Of a stretch of 64,000 nt of DNA, positions 42,348-52,777 are shown one piece after another. Origin of the DNA: Trematomus loennbergii. Lineage: Eukaryota; Chordata; Actinopteri; Perciformes; Nototheniidae. The notes below the pieces were generated by a model. It did not search any database, had not been told where the DNA came from, and was given only the letters and a program-made list of their open reading frames with translations. The position numbers were made by a program, and so were the translations under genes. Where the stretch lies: NCBI GenBank assembly GCA_012861695.1, contig JAAOOA010000183.1, forward strand, positions 476,001 to 540,000, given 5' to 3'. Numbering within the stretch: the stretch's first letter is position 1; each line of letters starts with the position of its first letter.

Positions 42348-43438
42348 GGCCTGTACTACGAAGCCGGATTTTCTCTTAGCCGGCTGACTTCAGGGAAAAC
42401 TCGGGCTTTCTGGTCCTACGACGCTGGTTCTCTTTTTAGCAGGCTAGATCTCCATGGTAACTGATGCTGAGCGGCTAACCTCCTCCGGAGCAGGTTAGGT
42501 TGCAGGCTAAGAGATCAACTCAGTGAAAGCACCGCCTGCTGACCAATCAGAGCTCCGTGTGCGGAGTTTAAAGATATCAAGTCATATTACAGGATAGAGG
42601 AAATACAGAGAAACTGCTGTTGCAGGAAAGACGGCCGGCAACAATCAACTGACTGTGTGAACGTGAACATTAATAGAATATCCCCTCCCATCTTCAGAGC
42701 AATCTGACTATTATAACATTAGCGTTAAGAAAGCTTACTTAAATATCTGCCACAACATAGTAACCGGATCAGAGTAACATTAAGTACAGTCCGCGGCACT
42801 GTGAGTGCAGACGTCGATGTGTCCCATTATCATTCATATCATATCACATCATAATGTATCATATATCTCCTTATCTGAGTCAGCTGAGCCGTATCTGGCC
42901 GTGCAACACTCTCAGTGTCACATACTGTATGCAGAAGTATTATTTTAAGCAACACATTAAGTTGACGAAACACTCGAGTCAAATGTAATTAAAGTCAGAT
43001 CGTGTCTGATTTAATTACATTTGACTCGAGTATTTCATAAACCTGTTAATGTACGCATTCAAACACTTTCTCTGTTACCAGCTGTATTCACCTTGCAGGT
43101 GCAGCTATGTGGCTTTGATCCTGGATAAAGGGTTTAAGTCATGGATGTTTAAAGTTTAACTTCTTCATATTTGACTAATATTAAAGTTCACTTTTCATTC
43201 AGGAAGTATGACGCTGCGCTGTCAGTACGCTTGTCCATGTTTGTGATTGGTCGAATGCTCAGATACCACCCCTTTCATGTGAACGCGCACCTAACTAGAT
43301 AGGACACGGCTGGCTTGAGCGATCCACTTGATAACCAGCGTCGTAGACAGTTTAGCGAGAGCGCGTATGTTTTGATTCGGCCAACCGGCTAACTCAAACA
43401 TATCCAGGTTAGGAAAATCCGGCTTCGTAGTACAGGCC
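42348..43438. mobile_element. TIR transposon nested in gypsy pol (1,091 bp)
   Basis: The left end 'ggcctgtactacgaagccgg' and the exact complement at the right end ('ccggcttcgtagtacaggcc') form a perfect inverted repeat through 'ggatttt'. The inversion even extends outwards to 'cagaccaga'/'tctggtctg'. The gypsy integrase tail resumes right after it ('agtaagccccactaggttgg', the usual KPPTRLDL-like end). No transposase; superfamily not decided (the end resembles common fish Harbinger/ISL2EU-type MITEs). Confidence 0.85.
42972..43031. repeat. Long hairpin inside the nested transposon
   Basis: 'actcgagtcaaatgtaatta' and its complement form a stem of 27 bp with one bulged base and a 5-nt loop. It lies in the middle of the 1,091-bp element. 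It could be folded as RNA or be a palindromic part of the transposon. Confidence 0.9.
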
Positions 43439-43893
43439 TCTGGTCTGGCCGTGTCAGTAAGCCCCACTAGGTTGGACTTGTAACAGGAGTGTTTTGGTGT
43501 TTCACATGACCTCTGGGGGTGAATAGAAAAAACAACACCTATGGCCTTTGGGGGGGAGAACATGAATAGGGAAACACAGGTGGACTCTGAGTCTGCTGAA
43601 TTTTGAGTGTTTTTTGTGAATGTTATGTACAAATGTGATATTACTGCTGCAATGTTTAGAAAAGAAAACTTGCATCTTGAATTTTTATTTTGTTACAGCA
43701 CTACTGAAGGTATTGGTTACCCATCTTGATTAACATAATCTGTGAAGTTAACCTGTATTCATAGGACACTTTGGTTGGTCAGCACGACTGAATGAACATT
43801 TGTTATCAGTTTGACTGTTGTTTACTATTACAGGATGATGCTGTGACTAATCGGTCAAAACTCTTTACAGTTATTTAAAATTAAATAACTGTG

Positions 43894-43906
43894 AAAAAAG
43901 GGGAGA
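43894..43906 (+). promoter_or_regulatory. Polypurine tract of second gypsy
   Basis: 'aaaaaaggggaga' lies immediately upstream of the 3' LTR, the usual place for plus-strand priming. Confidence 0.8.
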
Positions 43907-44100
43907 TGTCACATATGCATACAATGCATACTGAGTTAAGGCTGTTACGGCAGTGTTGCAACATGCTTTACGGCATGCGAAGGACTGCTTTACTTCAGAG
44001 GAAGCCCGCCAGTTGTCATGTTGCTGCCTCCTGTAATGTCTTGACTTACTGTACAATAAACCTGAGTCGTGAAAGATACTCGACCCTCGATCATTCTACA
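43907..44100 (+). repeat. 3' LTR of second gypsy
   Basis: 194 bp, TG...CA ends, with 'gtacaataaacctgag' as polyadenylation region. Pairs with 40569-40761. Confidence 0.95.
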
Positions 44101-44880
44101 TATCTGAACAACAAAGTGGGCAAAAATCATTTTATTCATTTATTGGAAACATTTTCATGATCGCTTTATTCGTTTTACATTTTCATTTATTGTCATTTCC
44201 ATTCAGTCAGTCATTAAGTGCTATTTAACATGTTAATGTGCTACATATCCACACACAAACTAAGTGTGTAATCCAATGAATGTTAATCTAACTGGGTTTT
44301 GATAGATAACATATCTCTTTTTCTTCTCTCAATCATTGTATTTCTATTGTGCACTCTAATCAATATTAATCTAACTATTGTTCGTTTATACATTTTAAGA
44401 ATGGTGTTTATCTTTTTTGAGAATGAGTTCTTATTTAATGTATTTGGGTCTCCAACAGATGATACAAATGTATATGTCAGTAAATGTGTACTAACAGAGG
44501 CGGGGGTGTTTGTGAAAACAACGGGGACAGAGCTGCTGTCAGACGATCAGCTGTGCGGCGTCATCACAAACGGACGTGGCTTCACGTGACGCTCCGGAGG
44601 AAAGGACGTCCCATTGCTCTTAAAACTCATTTCCCTGCTTCTCGTGGTTTCCTTGCGTCTCTCCATGCTTCCTGGTGGGAGGGACTAGACGCAGGGAAAC
44701 CACGCAAGTGAGGGACGCAAGGATTCCATTGAATCGACCTGAGATGCAGCCTAGGAGCTGCCACTGAGAAGGCTCTAAGGGAGATGAAGTGGGATCGTTC
44801 AGTGAGGTAGCACTGGAGCCATCTGAGTGCAGTACCTTGAGTCCTGAGGGCAAATGTTATCATGCTGAGTGAACCCACTG

Positions 44881-45650
44881 AGAAGCAGCCTCTCTGTGAT
44901 CCCTGTGACCTGCTTCTGAGTGTTGAGTGTGTGAGGTGGGAGGTGGAGGGTTAGAGTAGGTTTGGGGTACCCTCTACATCCTAGGTCAACTGTGTTAGAC
45001 ACACTAGGTTAGTAGATTGAAGCCCCCCCTGTAAATGTTTTGTTTCCTTGTTAGTAGACCAGATAGTGAGGGGGGGCTTTTGTTTGAGGTGTGTTTCAGA
45101 GAGGAGATTTAGAGATTGGTCTTTCTGTTATATTATTCACTTAAGTTGTTGGCGTTATTGTTTTGGTGTAAATAAAAACACCTTCACGGTGACTCTCTCG
45201 ATGTTATTGGTTGTCTACGTAACAGCACGTTATGTTTCTCATACTGCCTGAGCTGCAGCTCCTCTTTTCACCCTCCGTCTGAAACCAGAGCCCAGTCAAT
45301 GGAAATGATGAAACAGAAGTCAAAGGATGAGGGCAGTGACCCACACATGAAACTCAGTGTATTATTAGTATTTATTAAACTGTAACTCCATTGATATAGT
45401 GTTTTATTTAAATATTGCACATTCATTAGATACTTTTTACATTTTAATTACATCTTTATATTTCATTCATAAAGCACAGAATGATATTATAATTCATCTC
45501 AAAGACTATGAGACTAGAATCATCTTCAGTCGAGCATCTGTCCTCTCATTGGCTGTAAACATACTTACTGTTTATTGATGAAACATCTGTAATTGATGCA
45601 GAGTTACCCTCTTTCTATCTTTAAAGAAGACTTGATGTTATTGATTAGAA
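44881..45650. other. No gene recognised; likely agmatinase 3' UTR near the right edge
   Basis: On the minus strand, AATAAA-type signals (seen as 'tttatt') occur at 45571-45576 and 45405-45410, about 75 and 240 bp beyond the agmatinase stop. The left half (44881-45250) may be an LTR-like repeat but nothing was matched. Confidence 0.5.
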
Positions 45651-46403
45651 TCAGAGGTATTTGACGTTGGGAGAGACGCAGAGCATCTCGAACAGGAGGT
45701 TAGCTCCGGTCAGCGCCGTGTTTCCTGAGGGGGGGGAAATATATAATATAATGATTTCAACATAATTCAATATATGAATGATGAAATAGAGTGTGTAGTA
45801 CCGGTGGTGTCGTAGGGGGGAGACACCTCCACCAGGTCACAGCCCACCAGGTTCAAACCCCGACAGCCGCGGATTATCTCCACTCCCTGAAAACAGAACA
45901 ATAAATCAGAATCATCTAAAAATGATGCTGGCCGACAGGAGAAACATGCTCTTTCTGAAAATCACAATGATCACTTTTTACAAAAAATCTCAAAATAAAG
46001 ACTTTTCCCGAAAATCACTGAATTTTCCCTTTTTCTGAAATTCTCACGTTTTTTCTGATAATCTCAAAATTCCTACTTCGTTTTAAAAATCTCAGAATTC
46101 TCCCTTTCTTCCCCCCACTATAAATCCAGTAGAAGTGGTAGTATATATAGAAGTGTCAAATAAGAACCGATGTAATATAGCAGTAAGCAGTAGTTACAGT
46201 AGTCTACCTGTATGGGGGTGAGCCCGGCGATCTCGGGGTCCCGGTGCCCGGAGCGAAGCCGGGGTCCAGAGCATCGATATCAAAACTCAGGTACACCGGA
46301 CCCCCTCCCATCTGACCCCTGACCTCCTCCATCAGGGGAGCCAGAGACTTGAACCAGCACTCCTCCACCTGCACTACACGGAAACCCTACACACACACAC
46401 ACA

Positions 46404-46434
<31 letters not shown>

Positions 46435-46447
46435 CACCAACACACAC

Positions 46448-46518
<71 letters not shown>

Positions 46519-46521
46519 CAA

Positions 46522-46582
<61 letters not shown>

Positions 46583-47169
46583 CAGCAGGCCCAATTCCAA
46601 ACCGCCCCCTACACACTAACCCTGTCACGATTCTTATATATTAGTTTTGTGTGTTTAGTTTCCAGTTTTATTTTGAAATTCTGTTCTCCCTGTGTCTGGT
46701 CTTCCTTCCTGTGTTTGCCCTCCTGTGTCTGATTGTCTCTTTGTGTTTCTGCCTCCCCTGCCCAGCTGTGTCTTGTCCTGTGATAAACCTTCTGTGTTAA
46801 TTTTTTAATTCTTAACCCAAGAAATGCTGATTTGAAACCATTGTTACGAAAAGTTACGGGGTTGCAAGGGGAGTGGGTAGGGTGAGGTTTGGAATTGGGC
46901 CTCAGTCAGTTAGTCAGTACCCTGTGTTACAGGAAGTAGCTGGCATCAGAGGTACGTAGAACTAGATCTTATTGATCTCCGGTACCTGAGCACGGCTCCA
47001 GCGTAGGAGTCGGCGGAGTAACCGGACCCCCGCAGGCCGATCTGCACCACCCGGCTGCAGTCCAGCAGCCCCTCCTCCACACAGCGTCTGAAGGGGGTCC
47101 CGCTCCCCCAGAACCACATCACTGGTGTCAGCGTGAGCGTCAACGTGGACCAGACCCACCGGGCCGTGC
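45651..47169 (-). CDS. agmat: Agmatinase, last four exons
   Basis: Ureohydrolase-family enzyme that splits agmatine into putrescine and urea; the vertebrate protein is mitochondrial. Exons on the minus strand: 47169-46986, 46386-46208, 45886-45802, 45724-45651, all with AG acceptors and GT donors. They encode 'HGPVGLVHVDAHAD' (metal-binding D-x-H-x-D), 'PFRRCVEEGLLDC', 'GFRVVQVEECW', 'YLSFDIDALDPGFAPGTG' (second metal-binding motif SFDID), 'GCDLVEVSPPYDTTG' and 'GANLLFEMLC', ending KYL-stop. Phases agree between exons (0, 0, 1). About 174 of some 350-370 residues are present; upstream exons with the GGDH motif were not found. Three single-base gaps (near 47105-47115, 47002-47006 and 46239) break the frame, so it is either a young pseudogene or affected by assembly error. 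Confidence 0.9.
46388..46580 (+). repeat. (CA)n microsatellite in agmatinase intron
   Basis: About 190 bp of CA with several 'caa' and 'cca' breaks. On the minus strand it reads as (TG)n and directly precedes the acceptor 'gtgtgtag' of the second exon, leaving no separate pyrimidine tract. Confidence 0.95.
46586..46902. mobile_element. Short TIR element in agmatinase intron (317 bp)
   Basis: Left 'caggcccaattccaaacc' and right complement 'aggcccaattccaaacctca' form inverted ends. Direct 7-bp flanks 'cagtcag' lie at 46579-46585 and 46903-46909. A related end occurs inside the hAT element at 19512. P-element or hAT type is possible; no transposase. Confidence 0.8.
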
Positions 47170-47177
47170 CTGCAGGG

Positions 47178-49868
47178 AATCACAGAGTATTACAGAGTAT
47201 TACAGAGTACCACAGAGTATTACAGAGTATTACAAAGTATTACAGGGTATTACAGAGTATTACAGGGTATTACAGAGTATTACAAAGTATTACAGAGTAT
47301 TACAGAGTGTTACAGAGTATTACAGAGTATTAGAGAGTATTACATGGTATTACAGAGTATTACAGGGTATTACAGAGTATTACAGAGTATTACAGAGTAC
47401 CACAGAGTACCACAGAGTATTACAGAGTATTACAGAGAACTACAGAGTATTACAGAGTATTACAGAGTGTTACAGAGTATTACAGAGTATTACAGAGTAT
47501 TACAGAGAACTACAGAGTATTACAGAGTATTACAGAGTGTTACAGAGTATTACAGGGTATTACAGAGTATTACAAAGTATTACAGAGTATTACAGAGTGT
47601 TACAGAGTATTACAGAGTATTACAGAGTATTACAGAGTATTACAAAGTATTACAGGGTATTACAGAGTATTACAGGGTATTACAGAGTATTACAAAGTAT
47701 TACAGGGTATTACAGAGTGTTACAGAGTGTTACAGAGTATTACAGAGTATTACAGAGTATTACAGGGTATTACAGAGTATTACAAAGTATTACAGAGTAT
47801 TACAGAGTGTTACAGAGTATTACAAAGTATTACAGGGTATTACAGAGTATTACAGAGTATTACAGAGTACCACAGAGTACCACAGAGTATATACAGAGTA
47901 TTACGGAGTATTACAGGGTATTACAGAGTATTACAAAGTATTACAGGGTATTACAGAGTATTACAGAGTATTACTGAGTATTACAGAGTATTACAGAGTA
48001 TTATAGAGTATTACAGAGTATTACAGAGTATTACAGGGTATTACAGAGTATTACAGAGTATTACAGAGTGTTACAGAGTATTACAGAGTATTACAGAGTA
48101 TTACAGGGTATTACAGAGTATTACAGAGTATTACAGAGTACCACGGAGTACCACAGAGTATTACAGAGTATACGGAGTATTACAGGGTATTACAGAGTAT
48201 TACAAAGTATTACAGGGTATTACAGAGTATTACAGAGTATTACAGAGTATTACAGAGTGTTACAGAGTATTACAGAGTATTACAGAGTATTACAGAGTAT
48301 TACAAAGTATTACAGGGTATTACAGAGTATTACAGGGTATTACAGAGTATTACAAAGTATTACAGGGTATTACAGAGTATTACAGAGTATTACAGGGTAT
48401 TACAGAGTATTACAGAGTATTACAGAGTGTTACAGAGTATTACAGAGTATTACAGAGTATTACAGGGTATTACAGAGTATTACAGAGTATTACAGAGTAC
48501 CACGGAGTACCACGGAGTATTACAGAGTATTACGGAGTATTACAGGGTATTACAGAGTATTACAAAGTATTACAGGGTATTACAGAGTATTACAGAGTAT
48601 TACAGAGTATTACAGAGTGTTACAGAGTATTACAGAGTATTACAGAGTATTACAGAGTATTACAAAGTATTACAGGGTATTACAGAGTATTACAGGGTAT
48701 TACAGAGTATTACAAAGTATTACAGGGTATTACAGAGTGTTACAGAGTGTTACAGAGTATTACAGAGTATTACAGAGTACCACAGAGTACCACAGAGTAT
48801 TACAGAGTATTACAAGTATTACAGGGTATTACAGAGTATTACAGGGTATTACAGAGTATTACAGAGTATTACAGAGTATTACAGAGTGTTACAGAGTATT
48901 ACAGAGTATTACAGAGTATTACAGGGTATTACAGAGTATTACAGAGTATTACAGAGTACCACGGAGTACCACGGAGTATTACAGAGTATTACGGAGTATT
49001 ACAGGGTATTACAGAGTATTACAAAGTATTACAGGGTATTACAGAGTATTACAGAGTATTACAGAGTATTACAGAGTGTTACAGAGTATTACAGAGTATT
49101 ACAGAGTATTACAGAGTATTACAAAGTATTACAGGGTATTACAGAGTATTACAGGGTATTACAGAGTATTACAAAGTATTACAGGGTATTACAGAGTGTT
49201 ACAGAGTGTTACAGAGTATTACAGAGTATTACAGAGTATTACAGGGTATTACAGAGTATTACAGAGTGTTACAGAGTATTACAAAGTATTACAGGGTATT
49301 ACAGAGTATTACAGGGTATTACAGAGTATTACAGAGTATTACAGAGTACCACAGAGTACCACAGAGTATTACAGAGTATTACGGAGTATTACAGGGTATT
49401 ACAGAGTATTACAAAGTATTACAGGGTATTACAGAGTATTACAGAGTATTACTGAGTATTACAGAGTATTACAGAGTATTATAGAGTATTACAGAGTATT
49501 ACAGAGTATTACAGGGTATTACAGAGTATTACAGAGTATTACAGAGTGTTACAGAGTATTACAGAGTATTACAGGGTATTACAGAGTATTACAGGGTATT
49601 ACAGGTATTACAGAGTATTACAGAGTACCACGGAGTACCACGGAGTATTACAGAGTATTACGGAGTATTACAGGGTATTACAGAGTATTACAAAGTATTA
49701 CAGGTATTACAGAGTATTACAGAGTATTACTGAGTATTACAGAGTATTACAGAGTATTATAGAGTATTACAGAGTATTACAGAGTATTACAGGGTATTAC
49801 AGAGTATTACAGAGTATTACAGAGTGTTACAGAGTATTACAGAGTATTACAAAGTATTACAGAGTATT
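47178..49868 (+). repeat. 10-bp satellite (tattacagag)n, main block
   Basis: About 2.7 kb of 10-bp units, mainly 'tattacagag', with variants 'tattacaggg', 'tattacaaag', 'tgttacagag', 'taccacagag' and 'tattacggag'. Variants recur in a fixed order (the 'taccac-taccac' pair reappears about 360-460 bp apart), so there is higher-order structure. All three plus frames are open and read a 10-residue period (ITEYYRVLQS); these ORFs of up to 585 codons are artefacts. Confidence 0.95.
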
Positions 49869-50075
49869 AGGCAAGGCAAGGCAAGGCAAGGCAAGTTTAT
49901 TTATATAGCACCTTTCAACACAAGGTAATTCAAAGTGCTTTACAAAAATGGAAGACATTTTAAAAATGGCATTTAAAATCAGTCATTAAAAAGAAAAGAT
50001 AATAAAATAAACATTAAAAGAAAAAATACATGGATAAAAGTTAAAAGTTACAGTGCAGTTTAAGATGTGAATAGT

Positions 50076-51677
50076 TCAATTAAAAGCAGCGGCAAAAAGA
50101 AAAGTCTTCAGCCTGGATTTAAAAGTAGTAAGAGTTGCAGCGGACCTGCAGGTTTCTGGGAGTTTGTTCCAGATATTTGGAGCATAATAACTGAACGCTG
50201 CTTCTCCATGTTTAGTTCTGACTCTGGGGACAGAAAGCTGACCAGTCCCTGAAGACCTGAGAGTTCTGGATGGTTCATAATTTAGCAGTAGGTCAGACAT
50301 GTATTTTGGGCCTAAACCATTCAAAGCTTTATAAACCAGCAACAATATTTTGAAATCTATTCTTTGACACACAGGAAGCCAGTGTAAGGACTTCAGAACA
50401 GGAGTGATGTGATCCACTTTCTTAGTGTTAGTGAGGACTCGAGCAGCGGCGTTCTGAATTAGCTGCAGCTTTCTAATAGATTTTTTAGTGAGGCCTGTAA
50501 AGACACCATTGCAGTAGTCGAGTCTACTGAAGATAAAAGCATGGACAAGTTTTTCCAAATCCTGCTGTGACATTAGTCCTTTAATCCTAGATATGTTCTT
50601 TAGGTGATAGTAGGCTGATTTAGTAACTGTTTTAATGTGACTGTTGAAACTCAGGTCAGAGTCCATGACTACACCTAGATTTCTGGCTTTATCTGTTGTT
50701 TTGAACATTGCAGACTGAAGCTCAGCGCTAACTTTTATACGTTCTGCCTTGGCTCCAAAAACCATTACCTCAGTTTTATCTTTGTTTAATTGGAGAAAGT
50801 TCTGACACATCCAGTCATTGATTTGTTCAATGCACTTACTCAGTGTTTGAATTGGAGCATAATCTCCTGGTGAAATTGTTACGTAAATTTGTGTGTCATC
50901 CGCATAGCTATGGTAACTTATTTTGTTGTTTTTCATTATCTGAGCCAGTGGTAGCATGTAGATGTTAAAGAGAAGAGGCCCCAAGATGGAGCCTTGAGGT
51001 ACCCCACATGTCATATTTGTCAACTCAGATGTGTATTTACCTATAGAAACAAAGTTTTTTCTGTCCTTTAAGTAGGACTCAAACCAATTTAGAACTGTTG
51101 CCGAAAGTCCCACCCAGTTTTCTAGTCGGTCTAGTAATATGTTGTGGTCAACAGTGTCAAACGCAGCACTGAGATCTAATAATACTAACACTGAAGTTCT
51201 GCCACTGTCTGTGTTTAAGTGGATGTCATTGAAGACCTTTACAAGAGCAGTCTCAGTGCTGTGGTTTGGACGAAATCCTGACTGGAACACATCCAAACAG
51301 TTATTTAAATGCAAGAAGTTACTCAACTGTTGAAATACAACTTTTTCAATGATTTTACCTAGAAATGGCAGGTTTGATATTGGCCTATAATTGTTCATTA
51401 CTGAGGCATCTAGATTATTCTTTTTTAAGAGCGGTTTAATGACTGCAGTTTTCAGGGCCTCTGGAAAAATACCTGAGTGAAGAGATGTGTTTACTATATG
51501 AAGTAGATCTGAGGCCATGCAAGGAAAAACATCTTTGAAAAATCCTGTTGGAATAATATCAAGGCAGCAGGAGGAGGATTTCAGAAGTTGAATAATGTCC
51601 TCTAAGTTTTTACCATTAATCTGATGGAATTGTGTCATGGTGTTTGAATTGATATTAGGTGGACATAGGGACAACAC
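50076..51677 (-). CDS. L2-like LINE reverse transcriptase (533 aa ORF)
   Basis: Non-LTR reverse transcriptase, complete from fingers to the C-terminal domain: 'KTAVIKPLLKKNNLD', 'NNYRPISNLPFLGKIIEK', 'FQSGFRPNHSTETALVKV', 'LLDLSAAFDTVDHNILLDRL', 'GVPQGSILGPLLFNIYM', 'YHSYADDTQIYVTI' (catalytic YADD), 'NKDKTEVMVFG', then 'FSRLDYCNGVF' and 'RIDFKILLLVYKALNGLGPK'. It is the best preserved transposon ORF in the window. The ATG at 51677 is internal; the ORF2 protein normally starts with an endonuclease that is missing here. The RT copies LINE RNA at the chromosomal target. Confidence 0.9.
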   Translation of the reverse strand: MLSLCPPNINSNTMTQFHQINGKNLEDIIQLLKSSSCCLDIIPTGFFKDVFPCMASDLLHIVNTSLHSGIFPEALKTAVIKPLLKKNNLDASVMNNYRPISNLPFLGKIIEKVVFQQLSNFLHLNNCLDVFQSGFRPNHSTETALVKVFNDIHLNTDSGRTSVLVLLDLSAAFDTVDHNILLDRLENWVGLSATVLNWFESYLKDRKNFVSIGKYTSELTNMTCGVPQGSILGPLLFNIYMLPLAQIMKNNKISYHSYADDTQIYVTISPGDYAPIQTLSKCIEQINDWMCQNFLQLNKDKTEVMVFGAKAERIKVSAELQSAMFKTTDKARNLGVVMDSDLSFNSHIKTVTKSAYYHLKNISRIKGLMSQQDLEKLVHAFIFSRLDYCNGVFTGLTKKSIRKLQLIQNAAARVLTNTKKVDHITPVLKSLHWLPVCQRIDFKILLLVYKALNGLGPKYMSDLLLNYEPSRTLRSSGTGQLSVPRVRTKHGEAAFSYYAPNIWNKLPETCRSAATLTTFKSRLKTFLFAAAFN

Positions 51678-51732
51678 ATTTGCTGTACCTGATGTAGAGG
51701 CACTGACTGCTTGTCTAATTTTCTGAATTTTG

Positions 51733-52176
51733 TCAGTGAAGAAGGAGGCAAAATTTGCACGCCCTGGTGGATAGAAATTCAGAGGCTACTGACACTGGGG
51801 GGTTAGTTAGTCTGTCGACGGTAGCAAACAAGGCACGTGCGTTGTTTTTGTTTTTGGTAATGATGTCAGAGAAGAAAGACTGTCGTGCGTTTTTCAATTC
51901 CAAATTATAAAGGCCAAGTCTCTCTTTATAGATTTCAAAGTGAACCTGGAGATTTGTTTTTCTCCACCTACGTTCAGCTTTTCGACACTCTCTTTTTTCT
52001 GTTCTCACGGTCATGGCCTTTCTCCATGGCGATATTTTCTTGCTAATCACTTCCTTTACCTTAGTTGGAGCAATGGTATCTATAACATTTTTAATTTTTG
52101 AATTAAAATGATCTACTAGCTCATTTACTGAGATGTTAGCAGGGGCAAGTGTGGATGAAAAATTATAAGTAAACAT
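51733..52176 (-). pseudogene. LINE ORF2 linker between endonuclease and RT
   Basis: Reads 'VNELVDHFNSKIKNVIDTIA', 'ISKKISPWRKAMTVRTEKR' and 'LKNARQSFFSDIITKNKNNA', the typical segment before the RT in L2/CR1 ORF2. A frame break at about 51730 separates it from the RT ORF. Confidence 0.8.
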
Positions 52177-52275
52177 TTCCCTAGTATTTTCTGTTAAATA
52201 TCGCTTTGTGGTTACCTCTTTCTGAACATTTTTGTGAACAGAAATAGAGCTCTCAAAGAAAACACAGGAATGTAG

Positions 52276-52777
52276 GAGTATTACAGAGTATTACAGAGAA
52301 CTACAGAGTATTACAGAGTATTACAGAGTGTTACAGAGTATTACAGAGTATTACAGAGAACTACAGAGTATTACAGAGTATTACAGAGTATTACAGAGTA
52401 TTACAGAGTATTACAGGGTATTACAGAGTATTACAGAGTATTACAGGGTATTACAGAGTATTACAGAGTATTACAGAGTATTACAGGGTATTACAGAGTA
52501 TTACAGAGTATTACAGAGTATTACAGAGTATTACAGGGTATTACAGAGTATTACAGAGTATTACAGGGTATTACAGAGTATTACAGAGTGTTACAGAGTA
52601 TTACAGAGTATTACAGGGTATCACAGAGTATTACAGAGTATTACAGGGTATTACAGAGTATTACAGAGTATTACAGAGTATTACAGAGTATTACAGGGTA
52701 TTACAGAGTATTACAGAGTATTACAGAGTGTTACAGAGTATTACAAAGTATTACAGAGTATTACAGAGTATTACAGG
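52276..52777 (+). repeat. 10-bp satellite, second block
   Basis: Same unit as 47178-49868, about 50 copies, with fewer variants (mainly 'tattacagag' and 'tattacaggg'). It is the continuation of the main block beyond the inserted LINE. Confidence 0.95.

Larger units (their letters stand above)
40569..44100 (+). mobile_element. Second gypsy element, internally deleted, with nested transposon
   Basis: Two LTRs of 193 and 194 bp, PBS, Gag, integrase and polypurine tract are present; protease, reverse transcriptase and RNase H are missing. The 5-bp flanks are 'tatat' (40564-40568) and 'tatct' (44101-44105), a target duplication with one change. The uninterrupted target is preserved at about 14290-14300. 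Confidence 0.9.
40465..44880. repeat. Segmental repeat P, copy 2, split by a gypsy element
   Basis: The left part is 40465-40563 and the right part 44101-44880; both match 14194-14860 continuously. The right part has about 214 bp more than copy 1 (44187-44385) and carries the same antisense LINE fragment (44729-44878). Confidence 0.9.
49870..52275 (-). mobile_element. L2-like LINE inserted in the satellite
   Basis: Minus-strand element with 3' tail at 49870-49900: five 'gcaag' repeats, then 'tttatttatatagcacctt', the complement of a typical L2 end. It carries the whole reverse transcriptase and part of the upstream region; the endonuclease is lost (5' truncated near 52275). Both flanks are the same satellite, with 'gagtatta' on each side, but the period of the satellite makes the target duplication ambiguous. 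Confidence 0.9.

Noticed and set aside
47133..49908. ORFs of 120-585 codons with a YYRVLQSITE repeat
   Set aside because: They are the 10-bp satellite read in three frames; the unit has no stop codon and all frames give the same peptide. No start context or homology.
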